Positions 42,594-51,001 of a stretch of DNA of 64,000 nucleotides are shown here, in pieces. This DNA is from Bremerella sp. JC817 (GTDB lineage: Bacteria; Planctomycetota; Planctomycetia; Pirellulales; Pirellulaceae). Location: positions 1,054,001 to 1,118,000 of the forward strand of contig NZ_JBFEFG010000280.1 of assembly GCF_040718835.1 (NCBI RefSeq). The letters run 5' to 3'. The notes beneath the pieces were generated by a model. The model made no database searches. It was not told the DNA's origin and was given only the letters and a program-made list of their open reading frames with translations. Each line of letters starts with the position of its first letter. The first letter of the stretch is position 1. Made by a program: the position numbers and the translations under genes.

Positions 42594-43712
42594 ATGGCTT
42601 CCGATACTCCCAAAATCCGTTTCGTCATGATTGGTGGTTTTTTGGGGGCTGGCAAAACGACCACGATCGGTCGACTGGCCCAAACCTATCAGGACCAGGG
42701 TCTGAAGGTGGGAGTGATCACCAACGATCAGGCTGCCGACCTGGTCGATACGAATCTGTTGCGTTCGCAAGGCTTGCGGGTGGGGGAAGTCGCCGGCGCT
42801 TGCTTCTGCTGCAACTTCAACGAACTGACTTCGACCGTCGAAACGCTGTCGGCCGATCAGCGTCCTGATGTTGTCATCGCCGAACCGGTCGGCAGTTGTA
42901 CCGACCTGGTGGCGACTGTCGTGCAGCCGCTGATGAAGCTGTTCGATGCCGAGTTCGATGTCGCACCGTATGGCGTGATCTTGAAGCCTTCGCATGGGCT
43001 ACGGATCTTGCGGAAGGAAGCCAACATGGGGTTCTCGCCCAAAGCGGCTTACATCTTCGAGAAGCAGTTGGAAGAGGCCGACTTCTTGATCATCAATCGC
43101 ATCGACGAGCTGAGCCCGGAACAAATTTCGGAACTGTCCGATCTGCTGGCCAAGTTCGCCCCGGAAACGCCGCTGCTCCGATTGTCGGCCAAGACCGGCG
43201 AAGGGATGGATGGCCTGATCCAGATGTTCGAGCAGCGCGGCGCATTCGGGCAGAAGATCCTCGACCTCGACTACGATGTCTACGCGGAAGGCGAGGCGGA
43301 ACTGGGCTGGCTGAACAGCAGCATGCAGATGACCAGCGGCGAGCCATTCGCCTTGGACGACGTGCTATTGGGGATCGTGGAAGGTCTGCGGGAACGCCTG
43401 GCGAGCGACGGTGCCGAGACCGCTCACTTGAAAACAATTGGCCTATGGGAAGGTGCTTATGGTGTCGCGAACCTGGTGAGCAGCGATACGCCAACCGTTC
43501 TTTCGTTGCCTTCCAACTGCACCACCAAGGAAGCGAACGTGGTGGTTAACGCCCGGGTCGCAGTCGATCCGGAAACGCTTCGCGACGACGTCCAGGCGAT
43601 CGTCAATCAGCTGGTCGAGCGGATGGGAATCACGGTCGAATTTCATCAAACGCAAAGCTTCCGCCCAGGTCGCCCGGTGCCAACCCATCGGTTCTCGAAT
43701 GCCAGCAGCTAG
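42594..43712 (+). CDS. CobW/G3E-type GTPase (metallochaperone family)
   Basis: From ATG 42594 (372 residues) the P-loop is GGFLGAGKTTT and the switch region NDQAADLVDT. The metal-binding motif is ACFCCNF (a CxCC), Walker B is VVIAEPVGSC, and the base-recognition motif is INRID. This is a G3E GTPase related to CobW/UreG/HypB, which deliver metals to apo-proteins with GTP hydrolysis. The C-terminal third is not the usual CobW_C domain, so its partner cannot be predicted. HemP and TonB genes follow on the same strand (247 nt, then 70 nt), which suggests iron or heme handling. The 11 codons of the longer frame are rejected. Confidence 0.85.
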   Translation: MASDTPKIRFVMIGGFLGAGKTTTIGRLAQTYQDQGLKVGVITNDQAADLVDTNLLRSQGLRVGEVAGACFCCNFNELTSTVETLSADQRPDVVIAEPVGSCTDLVATVVQPLMKLFDAEFDVAPYGVILKPSHGLRILRKEANMGFSPKAAYIFEKQLEEADFLIINRIDELSPEQISELSDLLAKFAPETPLLRLSAKTGEGMDGLIQMFEQRGAFGQKILDLDYDVYAEGEAELGWLNSSMQMTSGEPFALDDVLLGIVEGLRERLASDGAETAHLKTIGLWEGAYGVANLVSSDTPTVLSLPSNCTTKEANVVVNARVAVDPETLRDDVQAIVNQLVERMGITVEFHQTQSFRPGRPVPTHRFSNASS

Positions 43713-43958
43713 CGGGGTTTGGTCTGCTGGAAGTGGGATCGAGCGAATGTCGCTTGGCGCGACACGATTGTTTGCCTGAGCGACATATTTTCGCCGATTG
43801 GAAGGCAAAACGAGGGGATTCGAGGCCGGCGCGCCACTTGCATAGAGGGGGTGCGACCCGTTTTCCCGCACATTTTTGGGGAATCCGGGTCCGCTCGAAA
43901 TTCTTTGAACGCCTGAAGGGGTGTTCATCCGATTCCTTTAGCAGAAGTGTTCATCACC

Positions 43959-44162
43959 ATGCATCGTAGCTATGATGGCGTGAGCGTTGCCGAAGTCCCC
44001 ACCCGACCATTGGTACGTCGCGAAGCAGTGACCGCTGAGCAAGAGTCTCCGATTGCATCGAAGGAATTGCTGAAAGGTCAGCGACAGGTCTGGATCGACC
44101 ACGGCGGAACGCTCTACTGTTTGAAGGCCACGTCCAACGGACGTCTTTACCTAACCAAATAG
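43959..44162 (+). CDS. hemP: Hemin uptake protein HemP-like
   Basis: The 67-residue product has the HemP core SKELLKGQRQVWIDHGGTLYCL followed by GRLYLTK at the end. HemP is a small protein found beside heme-uptake genes; in some proteobacteria it activates the heme-receptor gene. An alternative GTG 12 nt upstream adds MFIT. It lies 70 nt before a tonB gene. The weak ribosome site leaves the start uncertain. I see no obvious Fur box upstream. Confidence 0.82.
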   Translation: MHRSYDGVSVAEVPTRPLVRREAVTAEQESPIASKELLKGQRQVWIDHGGTLYCLKATSNGRLYLTK

Positions 44163-44232
44163 GGCTCCTGCGGAAATGGGGCTCGCTTCGGGCGTGCCCC
44201 CGCACTTCGCGGTCGTGGCAAAGTAATTTTCC

Positions 44233-44973
44233 ATGCAACGACTTGCGACTGCTCAATTTGCCATTCCGATCTCGATCAGCGTGCATATGCTGCTGGTCGG
44301 CTTGATGGTCTGGCAACGGGCAGCCGTCTTGCAGCGGATGGAGTTCGCCGGCGAATCGAAAGCAGTCACCATCGCAGCGACGTTCGCTCCGCCGGTACCC
44401 TTGAGTGAGCCACAACCGGTTAACATCGTCACCAGCGAGATGGACGCGACCGAAACGACGGTCGAAGTCGCGGCGGAAGCCCTTGTCGCTCGGCAGTCGC
44501 TCGATCTGAAGCCGACCCGCAAAGAGGCTGAGATTGTGGTCGCCGAGTTGCAACAGACCCCCCAGGCCCGGCTGGCCAATCGACGGCAATTTCAGCGTCA
44601 GCCCGATCCACCCAAACCAAGCACGCAGCCGGTTCCACGGCAGTCTCGACCGATCAAAGTCGCCTCGCTGGCGTCTGCCGTTCCGATCCCCGTCGGCAAC
44701 GTGAAGAAGACGCCGCCTGACTTCTCGATGAATCCTCCGCCCGACTATCCGGCCGAAGCAAAACGTAACGGCTGGAAGGGGGAAGTCTTGCTGCGGCTGA
44801 CCATCGCGCTCGATGGCCGCGTCAGCGAAGCGATCGTCGCCAAGAGCAGCGGCTACACCATCTTAGACGACGCAGCCGTCGAGGCCGTTCGTCGCTGGAA
44901 AGGGCTTCCGGCCACCGTCGGAGGGCAGCCTGTAGCGGTGGTGCGGTACTTGCCGGTGCGGTTTTCACGGTAA
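44233..44973 (+). CDS. tonB: TonB-like energy transducer
   Basis: The 246-residue protein has one N-terminal membrane helix (IPISISVHMLLVGLMVW), a Pro/Gln/Arg-rich periplasmic linker, and a TonB C-terminal domain. That domain has PPPDYPAEAKRNGWKGEVLLRLTI, DGRVSEAIV, SSGYTILDDAAVEAVRRW, then two last strands. It carries proton-motive energy to outer-membrane receptors. No ExbB/ExbD or receptor gene is in the window, so these must be elsewhere. It follows hemP by 70 nt, consistent with iron/heme import. Confidence 0.9.
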   Translation: MQRLATAQFAIPISISVHMLLVGLMVWQRAAVLQRMEFAGESKAVTIAATFAPPVPLSEPQPVNIVTSEMDATETTVEVAAEALVARQSLDLKPTRKEAEIVVAELQQTPQARLANRRQFQRQPDPPKPSTQPVPRQSRPIKVASLASAVPIPVGNVKKTPPDFSMNPPPDYPAEAKRNGWKGEVLLRLTIALDGRVSEAIVAKSSGYTILDDAAVEAVRRWKGLPATVGGQPVAVVRYLPVRFSR

Positions 44974-45181
44974 GTTGCTGCGGGTTTGCACCATACCTCT
45001 GTCAGCATAACCGGCGCAGAACCTATTGTCTTTCTGACTGGATTACGGGCCTCCGTTCCACGCACGAATCAGTACCCGAAACCCGGCAACTTCTTTAACT
45101 GTGTGCGATCTTGCACATGATCAGCAGGTTTACTTGCTTCGGGCCGCAGTGCGGTCTTTATCGGTTTAGCAAGGGCATCCA

Positions 45182-48127
45182 ATGCAATGCAACAAGGTTC
45201 TGTTGCGAATCGTCATCGAACTGGTTTTGGTGGTGATCGCGGCAGATATCGTCACTCAATTTCTACTTCCGGAGGTGATCCCAAGCCTGCCGGATTACGC
45301 ATCGCGTGTCCTGGACATGGCGTCGAGTGCCTTGATCATTGCGCCCTATATCATCTTGCGTGTGCTCTCGCTCTGGAGAAATCCGCCACGCGAAGAAGCC
45401 ACTCCCGTCGAAAGCAGCATGCGCGACGTCATGCGGCCGATCTTCTTGATCGTGATTCTGGGGGTCGGGCTCACCTCGATTGTCGCGGTTTGGCTCGCTC
45501 GCGAAGCCCATCGTCAGGCCGAGTATGAATTCGACGGCCTGGCCGAACGTGTGAAGATCGACGTCACACGTCGTATGACCGAGTTTGAACATGGGCTCAA
45601 GGCTTTACGCGGACTGCACGAAGCGAGCGAAGTGCTAACCCTGTCCGAGTTCCGCGACTACTGCAAAGTGGTCGATCCGGTCGCCTGTTTTCCAGGGGCG
45701 ATGGGCCAGGGGTTTATCCGTCAGGTCCAGAAGGATGAGGTGGGGCCGTTTCTGGAATGGGCTCACGAGAACCTGGGAGGCGATTTCACGATCCGCTCGG
45801 CGGGTTCGTTACAAAACACCAGCGACTACCTGGTCATCTGTCATATTGAACCATTGGCCCTCAATCGTCAGGCCTGGGGGTTAGATGTCGGATCCGAAGC
45901 GAATCGCCGCGCCGCCGCCGTGAAGGCAAAGAGTTCCGGCTTGCCAACCTTGTCCGCCAAGATTGACCTGGTTCAAGATAACCTCGATCAGAACGGCTTT
46001 CTTTACTATCTGGCCGTCTACGAGCAAGGCAAGCCGCTGCGAACGCCCGAAGAGCGGCAGAAGGCCTTCAAAGGCTGGGTCTATATGCCGATCACGTCGG
46101 AATTGGCCCTCGATGGGATTGTCTGGTCAGGCGACGGCAAGATCGATATCGAAGTCTTCGACGATCGCGCGGTCGACGATCCAAACGCCCGTTTGTTTGT
46201 GGAGCATGGCTATCAATTTGAAGACCACCATGCCAACGCCGACCAATACATGGCGTTGTTCGAGAAAAGCTATTACCTCAGTTTCGGTGGTCGACACTGG
46301 ACAGTGCTGATTCGCAGCAATCCGAGTTTCGACACCAGCGGAATCTTCATGCGACCCGCGATTACGGTGGCGGTTGGTGGTATTGTGACCTTGTTGCTGG
46401 TGATCATGACCTGGAACATGAGTGCGGCCCGTCTGCGGGCAATTCAAATGGCCGAGTCGATGACCACCGACTTGAAGGCGGCCAAGGAAGAAGCCGAGAA
46501 CGGGGTTCGCCGCTTTACAACAATCTTCAACGGGGTGCCGATCGGCGTGGTCGTGCTAGACGAGCATGGCAACGTGATCGACAGCAACCCGGCCGCGCTC
46601 TCGCTGTGGGAAGCGAAGTCGGCGGAACAGATTCGTGGTATGTCGCTGTTGGATCAGGTCGCCTGGAACTCGCGAGTTGACGTCGTTCAAGGTTTGTGCG
46701 ATGCATTGATCAGTAAACCATCCTGCATCGAATTCGAGATGATGGGGCTACGTGGTACGTGGCGTCGAATCGAATTGCACTCGGTGGTGGCACTCAACAC
46801 GACCAGTGAAGAAGAAACCATTCAAATATTGACCGTGTTACGCGATGTCACCGAACAGCGTCGTGCCGAAGAAGATCTCCGCGAAGCTCGCATCAAGGCG
46901 GAAGAAGCGAACCGTAGTAAGAGCGAATTCCTGGCAAACATGAGCCACGAAATCCGCACGCCAATGACGGCGATCCTCGGTTACACCGACCTGCTGGCCG
47001 ATCATCAACGCGATCGCGATGCGAACACGGAGACCGGCGAATATATCAGCACGATCCGCCGCAATGGCGAGCACCTGTTGACCATCATTAACGACATTCT
47101 CGACCTGTCGAAGATCGAAGCAGGCATGATGACTTTCGAGACGGTCCCGATGCGAATCGATGTGCTCGTTCGCGAAGTGATGGACCTGATGGAAGTCAAA
47201 GCGACCGCTAAGGGGCTCACGCTCAACACGATCTTCGAGACGAAGATTCCGATGATCGTCCACAGCGATCCGATTCGACTTCGCCAGATCCTGGTGAACC
47301 TGGTTGGCAACGCGATCAAGTTTACCGAGATCGGCCGCGTTCGCCTGCGTGTCAGCTATGCGAAGTCGGACAAGACCATTCGCTTGTCGGTCGAAGACTC
47401 TGGCATCGGTATGACCGACGAACAGATCGGCAAGTTGTTCCAAGCCTTCGTCCAAGCCGACAACTCGACCGCGCGGCGCTTCGGTGGTACCGGGCTGGGG
47501 CTGCGAATCAGCAAGCGTCTGGCCGAAATGATGGATGGCGACATCACCGTGACTTCAGAACCTGGCGTCGGCAGTGTCTTCTGCTTGTCGCTCATGGTCG
47601 ACGATGTGCCAGACGATCAATGGATCACCCCTTCGATGGCTCGCGGTCAGAACAATGCGGACGAAGAGGTCGCCAAGAATAAGAGCAAGAAGATCAACTC
47701 GACGGCTCTCCAAGGAATGCGGGTCCTGTTGGCGGAAGATGGTCCCGATAACGTCCGTTTGATTTCGTTCCATCTGCGGAAGGCAGGGGCCGAGGTCTTT
47801 ACGGTCGAGAATGGAAAGCTTGCGATCGAACAGCTTACCGTCGACGGAACCGTCGACGGCGAACTTCGCTCGCCGCCACCCTTCGACGTGCTGCTGACCG
47901 ACATGCAGATGCCGGTGATGGATGGTTATGAATCGGCAATTCGGCTGCGCGAGAAAGGGTGTCAGATGCCAATCGTGGCCCTGACCGCCCACGCCATGGC
48001 AGGCGATTTGCAAAAGTGCCTCGACGCCGGCTGCACCGCCTACACCACCAAGCCGATCGACCGTCATCGACTGATCGAAACGATCCAGCGTTTCCATCCG
48101 GCGGCAAAAGAACCGATCGAAATCTAA
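45182..48127 (+). CDS. CHASE-PAS hybrid sensor histidine kinase
   Basis: The 981-residue protein has membrane helices near residues 8-30, 40-62 and 87-108. An extracellular CHASE domain spans about 115-385, and another helix lies at 392-412. A PAS domain follows (about 440-560), then HisKA with SHEIRTPMTAILGYTDLL (His about 589), and HATPase with NLVGNAIKFTE, SVEDSGIGMT and FGGTGLGLRIS. The receiver domain ends the protein, with VLLTDMQMPVMDG (Asp about 906) and the Lys in TTKPIDRHR. CHASE domains sense small extracellular ligands, such as cytokinin-like molecules in plants. No separate response regulator is adjacent, so phosphotransfer goes first to its own receiver. AAGGGC lies just before the ATG. 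Confidence 0.93.
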   Translation: MQCNKVLLRIVIELVLVVIAADIVTQFLLPEVIPSLPDYASRVLDMASSALIIAPYIILRVLSLWRNPPREEATPVESSMRDVMRPIFLIVILGVGLTSIVAVWLAREAHRQAEYEFDGLAERVKIDVTRRMTEFEHGLKALRGLHEASEVLTLSEFRDYCKVVDPVACFPGAMGQGFIRQVQKDEVGPFLEWAHENLGGDFTIRSAGSLQNTSDYLVICHIEPLALNRQAWGLDVGSEANRRAAAVKAKSSGLPTLSAKIDLVQDNLDQNGFLYYLAVYEQGKPLRTPEERQKAFKGWVYMPITSELALDGIVWSGDGKIDIEVFDDRAVDDPNARLFVEHGYQFEDHHANADQYMALFEKSYYLSFGGRHWTVLIRSNPSFDTSGIFMRPAITVAVGGIVTLLLVIMTWNMSAARLRAIQMAESMTTDLKAAKEEAENGVRRFTTIFNGVPIGVVVLDEHGNVIDSNPAALSLWEAKSAEQIRGMSLLDQVAWNSRVDVVQGLCDALISKPSCIEFEMMGLRGTWRRIELHSVVALNTTSEEETIQILTVLRDVTEQRRAEEDLREARIKAEEANRSKSEFLANMSHEIRTPMTAILGYTDLLADHQRDRDANTETGEYISTIRRNGEHLLTIINDILDLSKIEAGMMTFETVPMRIDVLVREVMDLMEVKATAKGLTLNTIFETKIPMIVHSDPIRLRQILVNLVGNAIKFTEIGRVRLRVSYAKSDKTIRLSVEDSGIGMTDEQIGKLFQAFVQADNSTARRFGGTGLGLRISKRLAEMMDGDITVTSEPGVGSVFCLSLMVDDVPDDQWITPSMARGQNNADEEVAKNKSKKINSTALQGMRVLLAEDGPDNVRLISFHLRKAGAEVFTVENGKLAIEQLTVDGTVDGELRSPPPFDVLLTDMQMPVMDGYESAIRLREKGCQMPIVALTAHAMAGDLQKCLDAGCTAYTTKPIDRHRLIETIQRFHPAAKEPIEI

Positions 48128-48212
48128 TCGGGGCACGCCGGACACTCGCTTCCAGGCGGTGCCGCTAAATAAGGTGGTGCCAGCACGCTCTGCCGCGTTG
48201 TAGACGCCTCCG

Positions 48213-48250
48213 GCAGGCAGTTAGTAAGCTAAATGCCTGCTTATTGAGAT
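48213..48250 (+). terminator. Possible terminator after the histidine kinase gene
   Basis: GCAGGCA (48213-48219) pairs with TGCCTGC (48234-48240) and TTATT follows. The T-run is poor, so termination may be partial. Confidence 0.4.
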
Positions 48251-48328
48251 CGTGTCTCTCTTAGGGCAAGCCTTCTGCCAGCCTTCCAGACATGTCATTT
48301 TGCCCCCTGAATGTCGAAGGTTTGAACT

Positions 48329-49276
48329 ATGTCTCGCCGTCGCGGTTTTACCCTGGTCGAGCTCTTGGTGGTGATTGCCATCATTGGCATGTTGATCGCC
48401 TTGCTTCTCCCCGCTGTGCAACAAGCCCGAGAAGCCGCTCGCCGGATGCAGTGCTCGAATAATCTGCGTCAGATTGGTCTCGGTTTCCAAAACTTCCATG
48501 CGGCCCAAGGTTGTTTTCCGAAGGCCATTTCCGATGGAGCGGTACGGCACTATTGGGGTGCCCAGATTCTTCCTTACATGGAACAGTCAGCTCTGGCGGA
48601 TCTTTACGACTTCACCAAGAAGAACATCGACGTAGAAAACAAAGAAGCCGTTCAGTATCCGGTTTCGTACATGCTTTGCCCGAGCACGCCGGGCGGTCCG
48701 CTGCCGCATCCCAAGTTCAAGGCCGGCACCGATGGCTGGCCATCAATCGCCGCCGACTATGCGGGCTCCAGCGGTCCTTGGTCGAATCAATGGGCGTATG
48801 TTTCATATCCAGAGCCAGAAGGAGCTTCGGGCTTCTTTGGTGGTTCGTCGAAGCTGAATGAAAAGGGACGTCGGATGCGCGACATCACCGACGGAACCTC
48901 GAACTCGGTAGCCATCGTTGAATGTGCCGGTCGCCCTCAGGTTTGGTACAACGGCAAGATGGTTCCTGGAAGTGGGCAAGCCAGCAGTCCCACCAAGGAA
49001 TACGTCATTCTTTGCAGCTGGGCCGATACCAACATTACGAAGATGAAGGGCTTTACCTTCGACGAAACGCAGGCCGATCCGATCGATCGCTTCGACGACC
49101 CAGGCACGAAGATGATCAACGGTGGCAACTATTACGGTATCTACGCGTTTCATCCCTCCGGAGCGAATGTCGCGATGCTCGATGGCTCGGTTCGATTCGT
49201 TTCGGAAACGACAAGTTGCGATGTGGTCTGTGCCATGCTGACCATCAATGGTGCTGAAGTCGTCAGCCAGAACTAG
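48329..49276 (+). CDS. DUF1559 pseudopilin-like protein (copy 7)
   Basis: The 315-residue protein has a very short leader, [13 protein letters not shown], then [28 protein letters not shown]. The C-terminal signature is [19 protein letters not shown], with Ser for the first Gly of HPGG, and the end is [10 protein letters not shown]. It is not paired with a lipoprotein; instead a cytochrome c peroxidase gene starts 33 nt after its stop. GAAGG precedes the ATG. Confidence 0.92.
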   Translation: MSRRRGFTLVELLVVIAIIGMLIALLLPAVQQAREAARRMQCSNNLRQIGLGFQNFHAAQGCFPKAISDGAVRHYWGAQILPYMEQSALADLYDFTKKNIDVENKEAVQYPVSYMLCPSTPGGPLPHPKFKAGTDGWPSIAADYAGSSGPWSNQWAYVSYPEPEGASGFFGGSSKLNEKGRRMRDITDGTSNSVAIVECAGRPQVWYNGKMVPGSGQASSPTKEYVILCSWADTNITKMKGFTFDETQADPIDRFDDPGTKMINGGNYYGIYAFHPSGANVAMLDGSVRFVSETTSCDVVCAMLTINGAEVVSQN

Positions 49277-49309
49277 ATTTAAGCTCTCCCTCCCAGCGAA
49301 CGCCCCACC

Positions 49310-50497
49310 ATGTTTCGATTGATTCCCCTTTGTGCGGTTGTCTCGTTCTTTCTTAGCCAGCCTCTGCTTGCCCAGGAAGGAACGGCCACGGCCAAACGAA
49401 CCGTTCGGCCGGAACAGTCCGAGCTTCAGCGGCAAGCTCGGGCCGAAGGTTTGCGGACCGTTTACTCGCAGCCGGCCGACAAGTGGCCTGCACCGCATGT
49501 CGATGAAGGGGTGAAGTGGAAAGAGATCGGGCTGCTGCCCGAGGTCGTGCATCCACCTGAAAATCCGCACAGCGACGCGAAAGAAGCACTCGGCAAAGCG
49601 TTGTTCTTTGATCCTCGAATCTCTGGCACCGGGCAGATGGCGTGTGCTTCGTGTCACGACCCGGACCTGGCTTGGTCAGATGGTCGCACGACCAGCTTCG
49701 GCCACTCGCGAAAGATGCTGGCTCGAAATGCCCCCACGACCCGTTTCGCTGCCCACCAGCAGAACTTTTTCTGGGATGGCCGCGCCGGAACGCTGGAAGA
49801 GCAAGCGGTTGCCGTGCTGCTGAATCCAGACGAAATGCACTCGAGCCGCGATCACGTGGTCGAGACCGTCTCGGCAATCACGCCCTACCAGAAGATGTTT
49901 GGCGAAGCGTTTGGTGATGAAGAAGTCACGTTAGAACGCGTTGGTCAGGCGATTGCCTGCTTCGAACGAACCGCCGTCAATGGTCGAACTCGGTTCGATG
50001 CGTTTCTGAAAGGCAAGCAGGACGCGATGTCCGACTCGGCGATTCGAGGGATGGACTTGTTTCGCCGGGAAGCACGCTGCATGAATTGCCACCATGGGCC
50101 GATCTTCAGCGACGGCGAGTTCCACGAAGTGGGGCTCAGTTATTATGGCCGCAAGTACGAAGACCTCGGCCGGTACAACATCACCGGCCTGGCCGAAGAT
50201 GTCGGTCGCTTCCGCACGCCGCCACTTCGCGATGTGACTGCGACGCAGCCGCTGATGCACAATGGTCTTTTCCATCTGCCAGGCGTGCTAAACATGTACA
50301 ACGCCGGTATGCCGACCATCAAGCGGAAAGAGCACCAGCAAGACGACGAACTCTTTCCCGCGAAGTCGCCGCTGCTCAAACCGTTGGGTTTGAACAAGCA
50401 AGATCTCGCTGATCTCGCCGCGTTTCTCGGTTCGTTAGAAGAACCCAAGCTGCGAGTCCGTCCGCCGGAACTGCCAGGGCTGCATCCAGCACCTTGA
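49310..50497 (+). CDS. Di-heme cytochrome c peroxidase (MauG/CcpA family)
   Basis: The 395-residue protein has a signal peptide ending SQPLLAQEG. It carries two heme-binding motifs: CASCHDPDLAWSDGRTTSFG near residue 111 and CMNCHHGPIFSDGEFH near 257. The spacing and the intervening FFWDGRAGTLEEQA segment are those of bacterial cytochrome c peroxidases and related MauG enzymes. It acts in the periplasm, reducing peroxide with electrons from small cytochromes, or oxidising another protein. It is transcribed with the DUF1559 gene 33 nt upstream. Confidence 0.92.
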   Translation: MFRLIPLCAVVSFFLSQPLLAQEGTATAKRTVRPEQSELQRQARAEGLRTVYSQPADKWPAPHVDEGVKWKEIGLLPEVVHPPENPHSDAKEALGKALFFDPRISGTGQMACASCHDPDLAWSDGRTTSFGHSRKMLARNAPTTRFAAHQQNFFWDGRAGTLEEQAVAVLLNPDEMHSSRDHVVETVSAITPYQKMFGEAFGDEEVTLERVGQAIACFERTAVNGRTRFDAFLKGKQDAMSDSAIRGMDLFRREARCMNCHHGPIFSDGEFHEVGLSYYGRKYEDLGRYNITGLAEDVGRFRTPPLRDVTATQPLMHNGLFHLPGVLNMYNAGMPTIKRKEHQQDDELFPAKSPLLKPLGLNKQDLADLAAFLGSLEEPKLRVRPPELPGLHPAP

Positions 50498-50510
50498 GCC
50501 AATTGCGACG

Positions 50511-50537
50511 CCAGAACTCGAAGCAAACGAGTTCTGG
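50511..50537. other. Hairpin between convergent genes
   Basis: CCAGAACTCG (50511-50520) and CGAGTTCTGG (50528-50537) form a perfect 10-bp stem with a 7-nt loop. No T-run is present on either side; it may still protect the peroxidase transcript end. Confidence 0.5.
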
Positions 50538-50568
50538 TCGGATGAATCAAATTCGCCGGAGAAGGCTG

Positions 50569-50790
50569 TTAACGTTGCGGAGCCGCTTCGGGTGGTTTCG
50601 CACTGGAACCCTCGGCCCGGGCTGGTTCGCCGTGGACATAGCTGTTACAGCCGCCATTGCCGGTGATTCGTAGATTGAACGGCTGCAGGTCTTCTTCGAT
50701 GCAGAAGCCGGCCGTTTGGTCGGTCACGCTGGCATCGGGTTCGATCTGCCACCACTTACAGTTTTTGCAAAGTCCCCAGTGATTACTCAT
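50569..50790 (-). CDS. Small four-cysteine protein, unknown
   Basis: The 73-residue protein starts MSNHWGLCKNCKWWQIEP and has Cys8, Cys11, Cys30 and Cys48. A CxxC followed by two further Cys suggests a zinc-ribbon-like or small metal site. The tail is Ala/Pro/Glu-rich and probably disordered. AGGAGACGAGCC precedes the ATG, a strong ribosome site, which supports a real gene. I do not recognise a functional family. Confidence 0.7.
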   Translation of the reverse strand: MSNHWGLCKNCKWWQIEPDASVTDQTAGFCIEEDLQPFNLRITGNGGCNSYVHGEPARAEGSSAKPPEAAPQR

Positions 50791-51001
50791 GGCTCGTCTC
50801 CTGTTTTAGACGGAATGAGGCTCGGAATTAGGTAATCATTTAGGTGCACTTTGCGTGCCATTGTTGTTCGAATTAGCACGGCAAGGGGGGGCCTGAATTG
50901 CCTCTGGATTGTCAAACGGCCCCTACGAACTTCCCTCCCTTCGAGGTAACCTATTTACCGAGGCGAAGATTAGACATCGAAGTAGAAGGGCGGCATCTGC
51001 C

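Noticed and set aside
43713..43958. Possible Fur box before hemP
   Set aside because: No 19-bp inverted repeat resembling the Fur consensus could be read in the gap.
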